Below, one piece after another: positions 26,190 through 38,092 of a DNA stretch of 64,000 nucleotides. The notes beneath the pieces were generated by a model. The model was given only the letters and a program-made list of their open reading frames with translations. It was not told the origin of the DNA and searched no databases. The stretch comes from Lichenostomus cassidix (Eukaryota > Chordata > Aves > Passeriformes > Meliphagidae). The stretch is from assembly GCA_008360975.2 (NCBI GenBank), contig CM039184.1, positions 45,145,797 to 45,209,796 on the forward strand, given 5' to 3'. Position numbers and translations under genes: made by a program. Positions within the stretch are counted from its first letter, which is position 1, and each line of letters starts with the position of its first letter.

Positions 26190-27260
26190 CTGCAGAGCAG
26201 AAGACTGGATTATTTCTTGTTTCTTTCACAGGATATTTGTCTGTAATTCCTAGTGTGGGACTTGCTTCTTCTGCCATGGTGCGGCACTATTTACAAGTCT
26301 GGATTGTTCCTGTGCTCCCCTTCCTAAAGACAGGCACTCTGCTTGCCTCCTTCTGGCCTTTTGAAATTTCAGCCATTGCCTGTACCTCCTCAAAGAAAGC
26401 CTGTAATGGGTCTAAGATTAGTTCACTGACTTCTTGAAATTCTCTCAGGTGCAATTCATCTGGCCCAGCTGACATGAAAATGTCTCAATTTATCTAGTCT
26501 GGTTTTCCTCTAATCTATCCATGATTATTCTAATCATCTGATTACGCTATCTTTCCTAGCAAAGGCTGCAGCCAAGAGACATCAAACCTACTAACCTTCT
26601 CAGTAATAACTGTGGGTATATTTGCCTTGCATTTAATAATGGTCTTCAATTTTTGTTGTCATCTCCCTGAAATTTCTTCCTTCCTTTCCTGTTTTCCTCT
26701 TGCCTTCTTCAAGTGTTTTCTTGCCATCCCTCTTGGGATGTTAAAAGCACCTTTGTTCGTTCTGATTTTGCCCCTGTGTTCTTGTATTTCATCTGTAGTT
26801 GTCTGAGCTGAGTTGCACTTCCCATGACTTTTTGTTCTTGAAGTCAGCAAAGTCCTCATGATTTAGCCAAGAGGATCTCCTTCTGTTTCTCTAGGTTTTA
26901 TGCCTCATGGGAGAAATTTATGCTTTTGTCTTGATTTGTGTATTTTAGAAAAAGGTAACTTTCTGGAGTCTTTTTACCTTGTAGTTTTTATTTGGTTGTA
27001 GTGTTGTATACAAAGTTGCTTAGGTTTTTCAGCCTGTTTTCCTAAATATAGATCCTTTTTCTGTTCCTGTTCTTCATTTTCCCATCCTAAACCAGGTGAA
27101 CTCAGTCATTTCAAGGTTTTTGCTAATGTAGTTGCTGCCTACAATCTCAGTAAGTTTCCTGATGTTCATAAAAATTAAATTTTGAAAACTCCTGCCTGTA
27201 ATGACTTTTTCTATTACCAATTTAGTAACTCAACTTGCCTGGTGGATGAGACAGTCTCAG
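26190..27260 (-). pseudogene. Decayed CR1 ORF2 interior: endonuclease end, linker, reverse-transcriptase start
   Basis: The segment is T/C-rich on plus and, read on minus, yields in the right order motifs of CR1-type ORF2. At about 27085-27230 one frame reads LIFMNIRKLTEIVG and then NLEMTEF, matching the endonuclease C-terminus (normally ...LxFTNREELVxDV... then SDHEMxEF). The catalytic SDH is lost. A lysine/arginine-rich linker follows (26659-26859), then PLLNA near 26625-26640. The start of the reverse transcriptase shows SAGPDELH (26451-26472), VPVFRKG (about 26317-26337) and NYRQIS (26231-26248, normally NYRPxS). Frameshifts and stops separate these blocks. Both the 5' part (ORF1, most of the endonuclease) and the rest of the polymerase are missing. 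The copy is much older than the 3'-end CR1 fragments here. CR1 is the best guess; a related L3-type element is possible. Edges are uncertain by about 50 bp. Confidence 0.72.
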
Positions 27261-28430
27261 CAGCAGTCAGGTCTACCTGGCCAAGTCCTTTGCATCATAG
27301 CCTGTAATGTCTTGCTGTGATACCATGTGGTGATATTGGACAGACAAGGTGCCTGTGCACCATCCTACAAGGGTCTGACATCTGTTGCAGTGAGTCAGTC
27401 TGAGATGCAAAAGAATTACAGATGTTTGCCAAGAATGCAGACTTGTGGATCTGTGAGCTTTGGCAAATCTGTGCTTTACAGGGAAGTGTACTCATGACCA
27501 CAGGTGATCCCCAACTTGCTAGTGGCAGGGAGCCACTAGTTCTGTAAAGAAGCCTATTCTAATGGGCTGTAACATGGAATATAAAAGGCTGATACAATAT
27601 TTTGAGACTTTTAACCATCAAAATATAAGATTACAGAAGATAAGCTGTTTGATTTGTAGTTTTGTTTTGAACTACAAAATTATGCTACCTTGCCTTGTTT
27701 GCCCGGGAGATAGGTAATAGTGTTATTTTTAATGGTGCTGATAAGTGGTGAATTGTGACTTGTTCCCTGGGATGTTCTCCCTTTCAGTTTTTGAATTGCT
27801 CATTCTGTGAATCGTTAATATCTTGCATATGATTGCACTATGTGTTAGGCTAGGGTGGCAAACTTCTACATGAATATGAAGGGCAACTTGCACATAGATA
27901 CAGGCTTGAGATGAGAACTGGATGTGCCAGCACAGGAAGCTTAGGTCTGTATTGCCCTTGGGTACAATGTTGTAGCATCTTACAGACAAGGTTGAATTGC
28001 CTCAGATTCTTTTTCTAGAAAACAATGGAAACACAGCCACAGCATCACCTGGAATCTGGAGGCAGACTGAGCTTGACCTTCCCTGAGTGAGCACAGGGCT
28101 GAGCTCAGAGGGGTCCTGGAGGCAGCAGCAGCAGGGGTGCAGAGAGTGCAGGTAGGGAGCATGGTATGTATGAGCCTGTTCACCTCAGGAGCTCTGCCTT
28201 GTCTCCGCCGCAAGGCCAGGATGCTCATTCCTGGAGCATTCCTGGAGGTCCAGGCTTCTTTCAATTTTGAGAGATCAAAAATCTACAAATCTGCCTCTCT
28301 TATGTTACATCATGGCTCTTGTCATGTTTGTGCTTTAGCACCTTATGCTCCCAACTCTTTGGAGGTATGCATTCTGTGGATGGTTTGGTGGCAAGTCGTG
28401 GATATAGGGTGATGTACTGGTCACATGTAT
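27261..28430. other. Non-coding DNA, no feature seen
   Basis: The minus-strand frame 27295-27501 lies just upstream (in minus sense) of the decayed CR1 ORF2 and might be more of its endonuclease, but I see no clear motif. Opposed frames of 94 and 91 codons at 27980-28412 look like chance. Confidence 0.4.
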
Positions 28431-28500
28431 ATTAATTATGTATATATATAATATATATACATTAATATATATATATAAATTTTTATATGTAATATACACA
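28431..28500. repeat. AT-dinucleotide low-complexity tract
   Basis: Alternating TA/AT runs interrupted by short A/T deviations (TATATATATAATATATATAC and similar), ending in (AC)n at about 28495-28503. The tract is self-complementary and could form hairpins or slip. It is a microsatellite candidate. Confidence 0.85.
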
Positions 28501-31500
28501 CACATTTATTCACAATAATGAAAATATTCTTTCTCCGTCCATAAAGAAAACATTTTGCCATTTTTGTTTCAACTTTGTCACTGCGTAGTGAACAACTCCC
28601 ACTGTGTCTTTGCCATGTAAGCACTGGGATACTTACTGCCTGGGACAGATGCTTCTTTTCTTTGCTGTGAAGTAAAAGTCAGCGGGGAAATTCTGCAAAT
28701 TGCTCTGGTATATATGTTCCAAAGATGAAAAAGAACTGCAGGTTTATTTCTTCTTTGCATCGTCGAGACACAGCAGCAATTTTCTGACCACAAAAAGGGT
28801 GTATTCTGGTATTATCCAGTTTTAGAAAGAGTGGCACTTCTGCTAGTTGCTTCTGTAAAAGTTTTGAACATCTGAGCACCAGAAGAAACTACAGCTGAGA
28901 GTCAATGATGCATGATAATGCTGTAAATTGTAAATGCTCTTCTGAGTTCAATGAGTATTTGTTCCTATTCTGAAAATTCTGAAATTAATTAGTGAAAGCT
29001 TGCAATATGAGGGAGATATATTTGCATGCGTATTTGAGACAACAACGATGTGCAAATTGGAAAAAAGGAAAGTTTAACCACTGTATGCTAATCTGAAAAG
29101 ACTTAGATCATGGTTACCACGTGTTGTTTCATTATGCTGCCCTTTCTTCTTTTTCTGTGCTTTGAAAAGAAGTTGGGGGAAAGAAGCAAGTATGAGACAA
29201 GCAGCATATGCAAACTGTAAGTTGGAAGTGGTAAATGAATAAGACCACATTTGGAAGAGACAGATGGTGCTTTTTCTTGATCATATGGTAGCACTGGCAG
29301 TGGAAATGTTTTGGAGTTAGAGAAGTAGAGAGGCCAGACACATTTCCTAAATGCAGGATGATTTATTTGTAGAACATGCAGAAATGCAGGGAACAAAAAC
29401 ATTAAACAACCCTTGGAGACGTGCATGAACATGATACATTTATTTGTGGTTTACTTTGAACTCCTGGCCACTGACATGGGATCTGTGATTATGTATTCTT
29501 GCTTTGGCTGATAACATGTCCCAGCATTTCTTGTCCCCATTGCTAGTATCTTCTTTTCTGGGATCTGCTTAGCTCTTGCTGCAACATGCTTTCTTCAGAC
29601 CCCATTTAGCCAAAATTGTCTTTTATCTGCCCATAATTATTTCTGTTCTGGTTGTTTGTAGATTAACCTTCAGTCAGCTGGACATTTGATTAACAGATAC
29701 AGCCACGGGCCTGATTTAGCAAAATCCTGGTTATTGGGCTAGTTTGTCACAATATTAGAAGGCATTAAGTTGTCCTCCACTTGGAGAAATGGTACAATAC
29801 AGGTATATAAAGTGGATAAAAAGTCATTGTGTGCTGAGGAGATATTTTTTGTGTATCTATATAATGAAAAGGGTGATTTCTAAAAATCAGTTAATAGAGG
29901 AAATAACTTTCTGCAATGGTATGTTTTTATAGTTACTTGAGCAGCATATCAGGTATGTTACTACTGAAAAATATGTAATCAAAATGACTTACTGAAAAAT
30001 AGTGTAGCAAGACAATAATTAAACCCTTTAATTATAATTTATTTGTGTTATGTAGTTTCTAGGAAACTTTCTATTTCTTATTATAGCTTCAACAGTAAAT
30101 CTTAGATATTTTTAACAACTGAGTATCTGAGTAAAGAGAACAACATTTTCGTAGCAATATATGGAAGATGCGTAATGTGCAAAAACCTTTTTAGGATGAG
30201 GGAAACAAATGCTTAAATACCGTTTAAGAGTGAAAAAGAAAAAAAAAAGTGCCGAATCTAAAGCCTAACAGGGTCAGGACTTTAAACTTAATCTGTTTGA
30301 AAATAGTGTAGCCCTGCTCACAGATAACTAAAATCTTTACAAAAGATTGAATAGTTGGTGTTTGTTACTTTCATAGCATTAAAAAAAAAAGTTGAAATTC
30401 AAGACATTTACTGACAACAACGCATTTCTTCTTTTTTTGACTGAGGGAGAATATGTTTATTTGTACTGAATATGAATTATTGGGAGTTGAGAGGAGAATT
30501 ATGAATACAAAATAGTTTGGAAAACTTCCACACATTATGAACATTGCAAAAGAATGGATTCTGATTAAATGCTCCTCCACAGACTGTGATTGTATTCATA
30601 GAGAAGACATTTAAAGATTAATTTTGACACCTTTTGTAACATTCTTCCTGGGTACCACTTGGACACACCATGGCAGGACCCACTGAGCCATGGAGAGACA
30701 CACTACTGTAGTGAGAATGATGTTGAAGGACATGACTGTCTAAAAGGAACTTCTTAGGCCCCACAAGTTCTTTTCACAGGTTGCTATTGTGATACAAAGT
30801 CACACACTTGCCAAGATTTGACATCTTTGGAAAGATCACCTGATGTCAAGGTTCGTGAAGACAGCTCATCTCTGGCTATTAGTGCTCCCTAAATTTATGT
30901 TTTGTGTACATTTATAATTACGTTAAACTTTATTTTCAGATGGGCATGAGAGCTGTTGATATGTCTTCTGAGTCCCTCATATAAGTCCAGACTTGGCCTT
31001 AATTAAAGAGTTAACTTCAGTTGAGCTTCAGTAATTTCAAAGAGTAGGAACCCATCCACCTGCTGGTTCCCTGAGGGTGGTGGCAATGCCTGTCCCTAAC
31101 TCACCCCAGACCTGTCTCAGGACACAGCCCACTCTCAAAGCAATTCACCATCATGTTGGCTTGTCCTTAACTTCTCAACGGTAAAAAGCACATTTCCCTA
31201 TTTCCTAGATTTCTTGCAGCTGGCAGGCCTTCCATTTGTTTTGCAGCCCCAGCTTGAAATGATTTTATATTCAGCAGTGAATTGGCAGCACTATTGGCTG
31301 GAGGAAGTCACTGTGATCTTCCTTCCAGTGCTGCACTGGATGAATGCTGGAAAGTTAATCCATTTAGCTGAACTGGAAATGCTTAGTTTCATTGACCTGC
31401 TCCATATTACTTGTAAAGCAGTAAGTTAGAAGATTGTGTTTCAATTACAGAAAGTAAGCCTAGAAACAACCTTTATTCAAAGAAAGGTGTATAATTTTGA

Positions 31501-33512
31501 TCATAGTGTGAAACTGTACAATAGCTGATCAGGCAGGCATAGATAGCAGTGGTGGGGGGATCAAAAGGCTTATCCAGATTCAGCACTCAGGCTGTGCCAA
31601 TCATAATTTTTTTGAGACTTGTAGGAAGAGAGGATTGTGTGGGGCAATGAAGATCAACCCTTCTTTCTTTATGCCAGGAGTGGGGAGTGTTTCAGACAAG
31701 CATTTCACTTTATCAAAGTGAAAATACTAGCAGACTGCACAATACCCTGCTACCTTTGAGTCAGGTACTTGAGTTTCTATCCACTGTAGACTTTTCAGGA
31801 TATGTTACTTAGCAGCTGAAATCACGGAGATTTTAGTTTACTGAGTTGTACAGATTCAGACTCCTAGTTTGCAGAGGATTGACCTAAAAGATACCTCAAA
31901 ATGGGCCCTTGGAGTTCTGAAGTTTATTTTTGTTTCCGCACAGCTGGTGTACATGTGTGTCTTTAAGACCACATGTTAAAAGTCTTATGAAACACTAAAT
32001 AATACACTGTATTTTTGTACTATTCTGTACTATGGACTTGCTTAACAAACCTTAATTTCTTTATTTGTTCAAAATTTAAAAATATTATTTTACCTAATTT
32101 CTCAGAATAGGTTGGCCCGTATTTATTGGGGTTTTTTACTGAAAAGCAGTTAAGTAACCTGAAAAAAGAGTTTATACATACCAGACTACAATTTGTATCC
32201 CTTTAAGGTTTAGAACAATGAGCTTGTGTGTTGTAGAGTTTGTTTTATTTTTTTTCTGGAAGGTCTAGAAGCAGTAATCAAGATCCTGAATCCGCTGAAG
32301 CTGGTGGCAAATTCTTGGGAACCAAATTTCTTAGGACTAAAATGTCTTTATTCCATGCCTGTATGATATGCTGCTAGTCACCAGCTTCAACTGACTGCAG
32401 CAAGTTGGAATAGCATTTGTAGTGGAAATTTTGATAGCCACACAAGTACAGAAGCAGGTCATGAGGGTGGAAATCCTAAAAGGAAAAGTAAAAAACAATC
32501 AACTGAAGATGTAAACGGTTATTAGCAAAGACTCCTGGCACAGGCTTAGGCAGTGCAGATGTAACTACCTGGATATATCCCAACAGTGGATCCTTTGGTA
32601 TAATTGCCTTTAAATAAGTTTTGACAGAAGCTCATGTATGGTGCATTTGGTCCATGCAGTCCTACTCCATGAATAAAGATTTTTTAAAGTATTTCAAAAT
32701 GCTTAAGATGAGAATTGCCCTACTTCTGAAGCTGTCTGTTTAGCTATTACTCATGATAGATTAACCAGTCAGTTTTGGTATATCAGAGGTAAGACCTCAG
32801 ACATACAGAGATGTTTTCCTGAAAAAAATGTGTTCCTTTAAATGCAGAACTTTGTGTGTTGGTAATGTTCAGTTAAGCACTCCATGGTCTGCATTTCAGT
32901 TTCATGTTGTTAAATGTAAGCCAAATGTCACTGCAAGGCTGGTTTTGGAGAAATCAGGAATAATTTGGAATAATTCACATCAAGAGTTGTCTTTCATTAA
33001 TTAAGCAGCTTGGCTGCTGATGCCCTAATGTATTGCACACCAGCTTATCCATCAGTGCTTGAAAGGCTCCCAGTAGCATCGTTGGCTTTTGCTTCATTGC
33101 TCATTAGGCACCATTTCTGGGGTAGCTTAGGCAATCACAGATTCCTAAAGCCCCAAGACATTGTGAGAAGGGGACTCCATCTTCCTTCTCAGTAAATGCC
33201 AATCTCGCACATCTATTGCAATCAACTTCCAGCTGACATACCAAGGACCAGATCTGCTCATTGATCTCAGCTGTCTTGCTCTGCTCCATAGATCCCCTGA
33301 TGGTTTACTAACTGTAAACTTTTCTTATTTGTGGATGTGCACCATCTGCTTTGATATGGCAATGGATATGTACATAAAAATATATGTATGTCTATTACTG
33401 TATAGCTTCAAACCATGGAAATACTATATATGACATTTATAATCATGTATAAAATAAGGGATGTTTACAGATTATTAAAAAATTAAAGACTTAAGGATAA
33501 AGAAGGTTCAGG
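28501..33512. other. Non-coding DNA, possible old-repeat scrap
   Basis: Near 29706-29730 the phrase CGGGCCTGATTTAGCAAAAT resembles the start of another old sauropsid repeat ('gggcctgattctgcaaa'); this is weak and from memory. Otherwise only short frames (109 codons or fewer, 29103-29432 minus) and A-runs (30237-30248, 30381-30390) are present. Confidence 0.35.
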
Positions 33513-33588
33513 AATGATGGAACTATCCTCACATCAAGGATTATAAACTCAGGTTTACAATCCTTGATGTGAGGATAGTTCCATCATT
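33513..33588. repeat. Near-perfect 35-bp inverted repeat (hairpin), 6-nt loop
   Basis: The left arm (33513-33547, beginning AATGATGGAACTATCCTCAC) and the right arm (33554-33588, ending GATAGTTCCATCATT) are reverse complements over 34 of 35 positions. The spacer CTCAGG at 33548-33553 can itself close by one C-G pair. The single mismatch is A33543 against C33558. In a minus-strand transcript this becomes U opposite G, so that RNA could pair along the entire stem. No flanking target duplication is seen. Possible origins are a template-switch mutation during replication, a very small foldback element, or a microRNA or endo-siRNA precursor. I do not recognise either arm as a known miRNA seed family. 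Confidence 0.95.
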
Positions 33589-36500
33589 ACATTGCTCTGG
33601 GATTGCAAATGCTTTAAATGTAATCAAAATTTTATCATGGAATAAGATAAGTGTGAGTACAGTTGTTTGTATGCTTAACTGTGCAAGTGTTACCTGGTAT
33701 GTCTGCATTTCTTGTAAGTATAACTGTATAGTATAGCCCATACATAAATAACCTTAAGTATCATTTTGATTGGAATCTACTTATGATCTGTTCTCTTTTG
33801 CCAGGTTTGTAAACCTTCTATTAACAAATCAAATGAGATCTCAGATGGGGAGTGCACAGCCTTAGCACAAAGCTAGGGCTGGAAGGAAAATATTTTTGTA
33901 ATTTGTAATTTGTAAAGGAAATATTACAGCTGTGTGGCCAAATTTACAGAAACAATTGAGCACTCAGAATTTTCTGCCATTTCTTTGCACCCCAAGGCAA
34001 CCATTTGTGAGCCAGCTATCATAATTAAATAGATAAAAAGCATATAGGATATACTAACAGCTTTAGCAGTATTTTTGTTTGTTCTGTTGATTTTTAATTT
34101 CACTTATATTTTTAATTTTTTTCATTAGGAAATCTGCACAAACAGACTAGAATTTGGTCAGTGTAGCTTTCACGCAAAGCTTTCAGAAAGGAGGAGAGTA
34201 TTTTCTGATTTAGCCTGCAGGTTTATTTTACAATTGAGATTGAAATTCTAAAAAATCCTTTCCATGAAAATGCAAAAACTGTTCAGTGCAATCAAATAAA
34301 ATATTTTTGTTTGGGGGAAAAAGAAAACAAAAAATTAAGAAAAAATCCAAACAATTTCACTGGGTGCATTTGACATGCCCTGTGTAGAATGATCTGGTTC
34401 TGATCATGGTCATGAAATGTGAGGTCTGATTGCAACGGTTCTTGATCCAGACACAAACAAACAGTGCTTCTCACTTTAATTTAATTGTGGTCTATCGTTG
34501 GAGCACCACCTCCACTAGGGATTATAACTGTGGGCTTGTTACAAACATGTAAAGTGAAACAGCACAGCTGCAGAGCCTCCGAGGGCATAGACCATGATGA
34601 GTCTTTGCCTTCCTCCTTATCACCTGCAATAGACAAGGCCAGTGGTTGGTTACTTACTGTCATTCTCAGCCTCACCAAACTGAAAGTGTTCATGTGTTCT
34701 TAAAATAAACCCAAGGGTTTTTTTAATTATAGTCTTAAAAAGTGAATTCTCTAAGCTGTATGGACAGGTGCATAAATAAAAGCTCCCTCATGAAAAAGGG
34801 AAAGCAGCATCTGAAGAGCAAAAACTATGGCGTATCCATGTCAAACATCATAAATTGCTGGTGGAATATGATAGTTGGGACCTGCTCATGCTCCCATCCA
34901 TCCCATGTAAGGGGTAGTTTTCCTTCTCTGAGAGCCAAGTTCGTCCCTAAGGAGATCCAAGCAGTCATCACATGTCTTAACTGCTCCAGACTTGGCTATT
35001 AAGCTGTGATTAAAACCAGAAATTGTTGATACCATTTTCATTTTTTGCCTGTTTCTCATCCTGAGTTTTATATTTGATTCCCCAATATTCCTGTGTCCCA
35101 ACGTGTGATCCTTCACCTTGTTTTGTTCATAGACATTAGCCCTTCAAAATATGACCTTATTTTTCCTGAGTTTGTATTGGGTTTTGTACCCAGAAACTTG
35201 AGAATCTGTCAGCTGCCTGAAGCTGGACAAATGTCGTTTTTGGCTCTTTTCTGGGGCTCTGAATCATTTCCCTTTCCTCATTTCTCAGTCTTTGCTGGCC
35301 ATTTAAGCAGCAGACCCAGATGCTTAAGGCTGTTTTTAGCCTCCCAGCCTGGGCAGCCTCCCTTGTGCCATGCAGGGCCTCTCACGCCTGCAAGCTTTGT
35401 TGGCCTCAAGCTCATTAAGAAGGTGGTGGTATTAATCTCTCCTCTCACCTGAATTCAAGTTTGAACTACAGAGTTGTCCTGTTGTCACTCCCCACAGGAG
35501 GAGAAGCCAGTACCAAGAGTGGCAGGAAGCATGCTTTGCAGCCAGCCCAAAGGTACATCCAGAACAGCAATGTCCCTCCCTCCCCATCATGAGCAGGCTG
35601 GGCTTTTTCTCCTAGGAGATGCCACAATTCCTCTTCTCCCTCCATCACTTAACTAGGCCAGAGGCATGTTTTTAACTAACCCACTGCCAGCATATTTGCT
35701 CTGGTAGTTTTGTTTCTCATTCTGGGCTGTCCTTCCTCCACCTCAGTTCTCCCACCTTTTCTTTTCTGCTGCTTTCTGGTGGTTGCCCTGCAGAGCTTAC
35801 ACTGCCTGTAGAGTTCACTTGCATCTGTTTGTGGAGTTTGGCTTTGGTGGTCATAGCTTTTGCAGTTGTGTAATGAAAAATATAGCCCAAATATTCCTCT
35901 TGCCCTGCCTTTGTTAAATATATGGACTTTTGAGAAGGTAGCCTTGCTATTTGATTCAAAGTTTATCAAAAATGAGAGGGGCAATTGCAATAGAATCCAT
36001 GAGTGATTTGAGGAAATTGCCGTTGGTATTTGCTTGTGTCTGGCAGACCCTGAAAACAGCAGGTTTCTATCTGCGGTTGTTTATCCTGTGCTGTAAGTCC
36101 TTACTAAATAGCAATCTATTCCCAGGCTGTTGTATCTGAGTGCCTCACAGAAACTGAGATAGCATAAACAAGGAACAAAACACGTTTCAGGTGCTGGTGT
36201 TTCAGCAGTCAGGGTTAGCTTGTAGTCTGAGTTTTCCATGTTGTGGCAATATGTAGGGTGGAAATGAAGGGTTTGAATTCCATCCTGCTGGTGATTGGGT
36301 ACTGGCAGCTCTCTGTCTTTCCTACCGTGTCACTCTGGCGTGGCTTTTACAGCTGTGGCCAACTGCTCATCTTCCTCAGTCTTCCTCTGCTCCTGATATG
36401 GGCTAATCAGCAGCAGCTCTTCGGGACCACCGCAAGGAAGGACTTTGCGGACAGAAAACAGCATCTTGGACCTGTCTAAGGGAGAGGCTGCACAGACTGC

Positions 36501-37807
36501 TGTATTTTGAGCTGATTTGTGCTCCTTCTTTATTTCACAGACCCCACTCACTCCCACTTCCTAACTGAAGTGTTTCTATTCCAAACTGTCCTTTGGTAAG
36601 TTTTGAATTGCTTTGCAGCAGTAGATGGTTATCTACACATTTCCTATCGTTCAGCTTTCTCCAGTTTGGATTGAAACCTTACCGTAAAGTGATTACCTTC
36701 AAAAGTTTCTCAGAACAGAATTGCATATCTTTAGTCTCATTGAAATCTAAGTTGTAAGTTGTAGTTATTGAAAATGGCTGCAAACCTGTAATGTCATAAC
36801 AGAGGTTTGCAACACTTTGGGGTAAAATTTCTGTTTCCTGAGTGTGTTAGGAGATATTTACTAGTTCTAAGCTTAAAACTTAGTTGTTTTTTTTTGGTTT
36901 TTTTTTTGCTTCTTTTATTGTGAAGCTCTTTCAGCCTACTTTTCTTCTCTTATATTTTTCTTGTTTTTCTCCCAGAAGACCATTGACAGTTCAGAGCCAC
37001 AGTACCAGGGGAACAGCTCCTTTCACATTATTATCAAAAACCCAAAATTATAGGAATGTTTTCAGTAGCCAGCAAAACTTCTTTTAAATCCAAAAATCCA
37101 AACTCTCATGAAGATCCTTGCTTTTTTATGACAATGTCCTCTAAGCCTTTTGTACCCTGAGATCCTGGCTTTCAGTTGTTTGGACTGGGTTGTCCCACTC
37201 TGTAATGAGTTCCAGCTGCTGTCTTGGCTCTGTTGCTCAGGAGGTGTTGGTTGCTCAGTTCCTATCTAGGTCTCTCTCAAGCCAAGAGCCCTTGCAGGAG
37301 AGCAGGCAATCCATTGTATCTCTTGGCATTGAGGTCTTTCTTTTAGCAATAAAAGATAGTGATGATTTATGTAAAGTGAAAGAAACTGCAGTTTTGAAGG
37401 AAACAAACTGTATTGTATGAGGGTTTTTCTACAGAAGGAGCAAAGTATTACACAATGAGCATTCTTTTACTGTTCTTCTGTAAGAAATGAGAAACAAATT
37501 GTGCAGCTTTTTTTTAAGCTGTGCTGAACACAAGTTGAAATAGAAGCCTAGTCTGTCATTGTTGAGAGTTTCAGAGCACAGCTCCTCAAAACAGGTCACT
37601 ACAGATCCATCCTCACAGTTTTGTGCTGAAAATATTTCATTTGCACACACACCTCAGTTTGCCATGTGTTCCTAATGTAAAAGCAGGCAATTAAAACAAC
37701 ATCCTTATCCAAACATTCATGTAGTGATGCATTGCTTTGGAAAGAAATTCCTATGCTATTCCACAAAACAGGTCAAAAAGTAAAAACCCATTTTGAAAAG
37801 GAAATAG
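33589..37807. other. Non-coding DNA, no feature seen
   Basis: Moderately higher GC between 34480 and 35660 creates frames of up to 119 codons (35093-35452, plus) without recognisable domains, several opposed by minus-strand frames. No repeat ends recognised. Confidence 0.4.
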
Positions 37808-37885
37808 GTTTTGGGGTTTTCCTGTGGGTTTTTTTATTTTGTTTTTTGTTTTGGGTTTTTTTTTGTTTTGTTTTTTTAAATTTTA
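37808..37885. repeat. T/G low-complexity tract
   Basis: A run of T stretches punctuated by single or triple G (TTTTGTTTTTTGTTTTGGG and similar) on the plus strand, passing into AAATTTTAAATTA. It accounts for the leucine/phenylalanine-rich 71-codon frame overlapping it, which is not a gene. Confidence 0.85.
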
Positions 37886-38076
37886 AATTATTTGCTCTTT
37901 GCTCTGGTATTTTAAGGTTAAATGCTAAACCTGGTTATGAAAGCTAGTTTTAGTTTAAAAATATCATAGGGTTTATATTAAGGTAATTTCCAAGTTAATT
38001 ACAGTAAAACCTGCATTTTCTAGTGGGATATTCTTATATGTAGAATTAACTATAAAAAAATATTAACTATAATAAG

Positions 38077-38092
38077 CCTACTATATAGTAGG
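38077..38092. repeat. 16-bp perfect palindrome
   Basis: CCTACTATATAGTAGG is its own reverse complement. With one G-T wobble the symmetry extends a few more bases outward. It follows a short direct repeat (ATTAACTATAA-like) at about 38045-38072. A function cannot be inferred. Confidence 0.8.

Noticed and set aside
29706..29730. Possible old repeat starting 'gggcctgattt'
   Set aside because: Only about 20 bp of likeness, recalled from memory. Not separable from chance.
35093..35452. 119-codon plus-strand open frame
   Set aside because: No domain recognised. Lies in a C/T-rich stretch that yields long chance frames.
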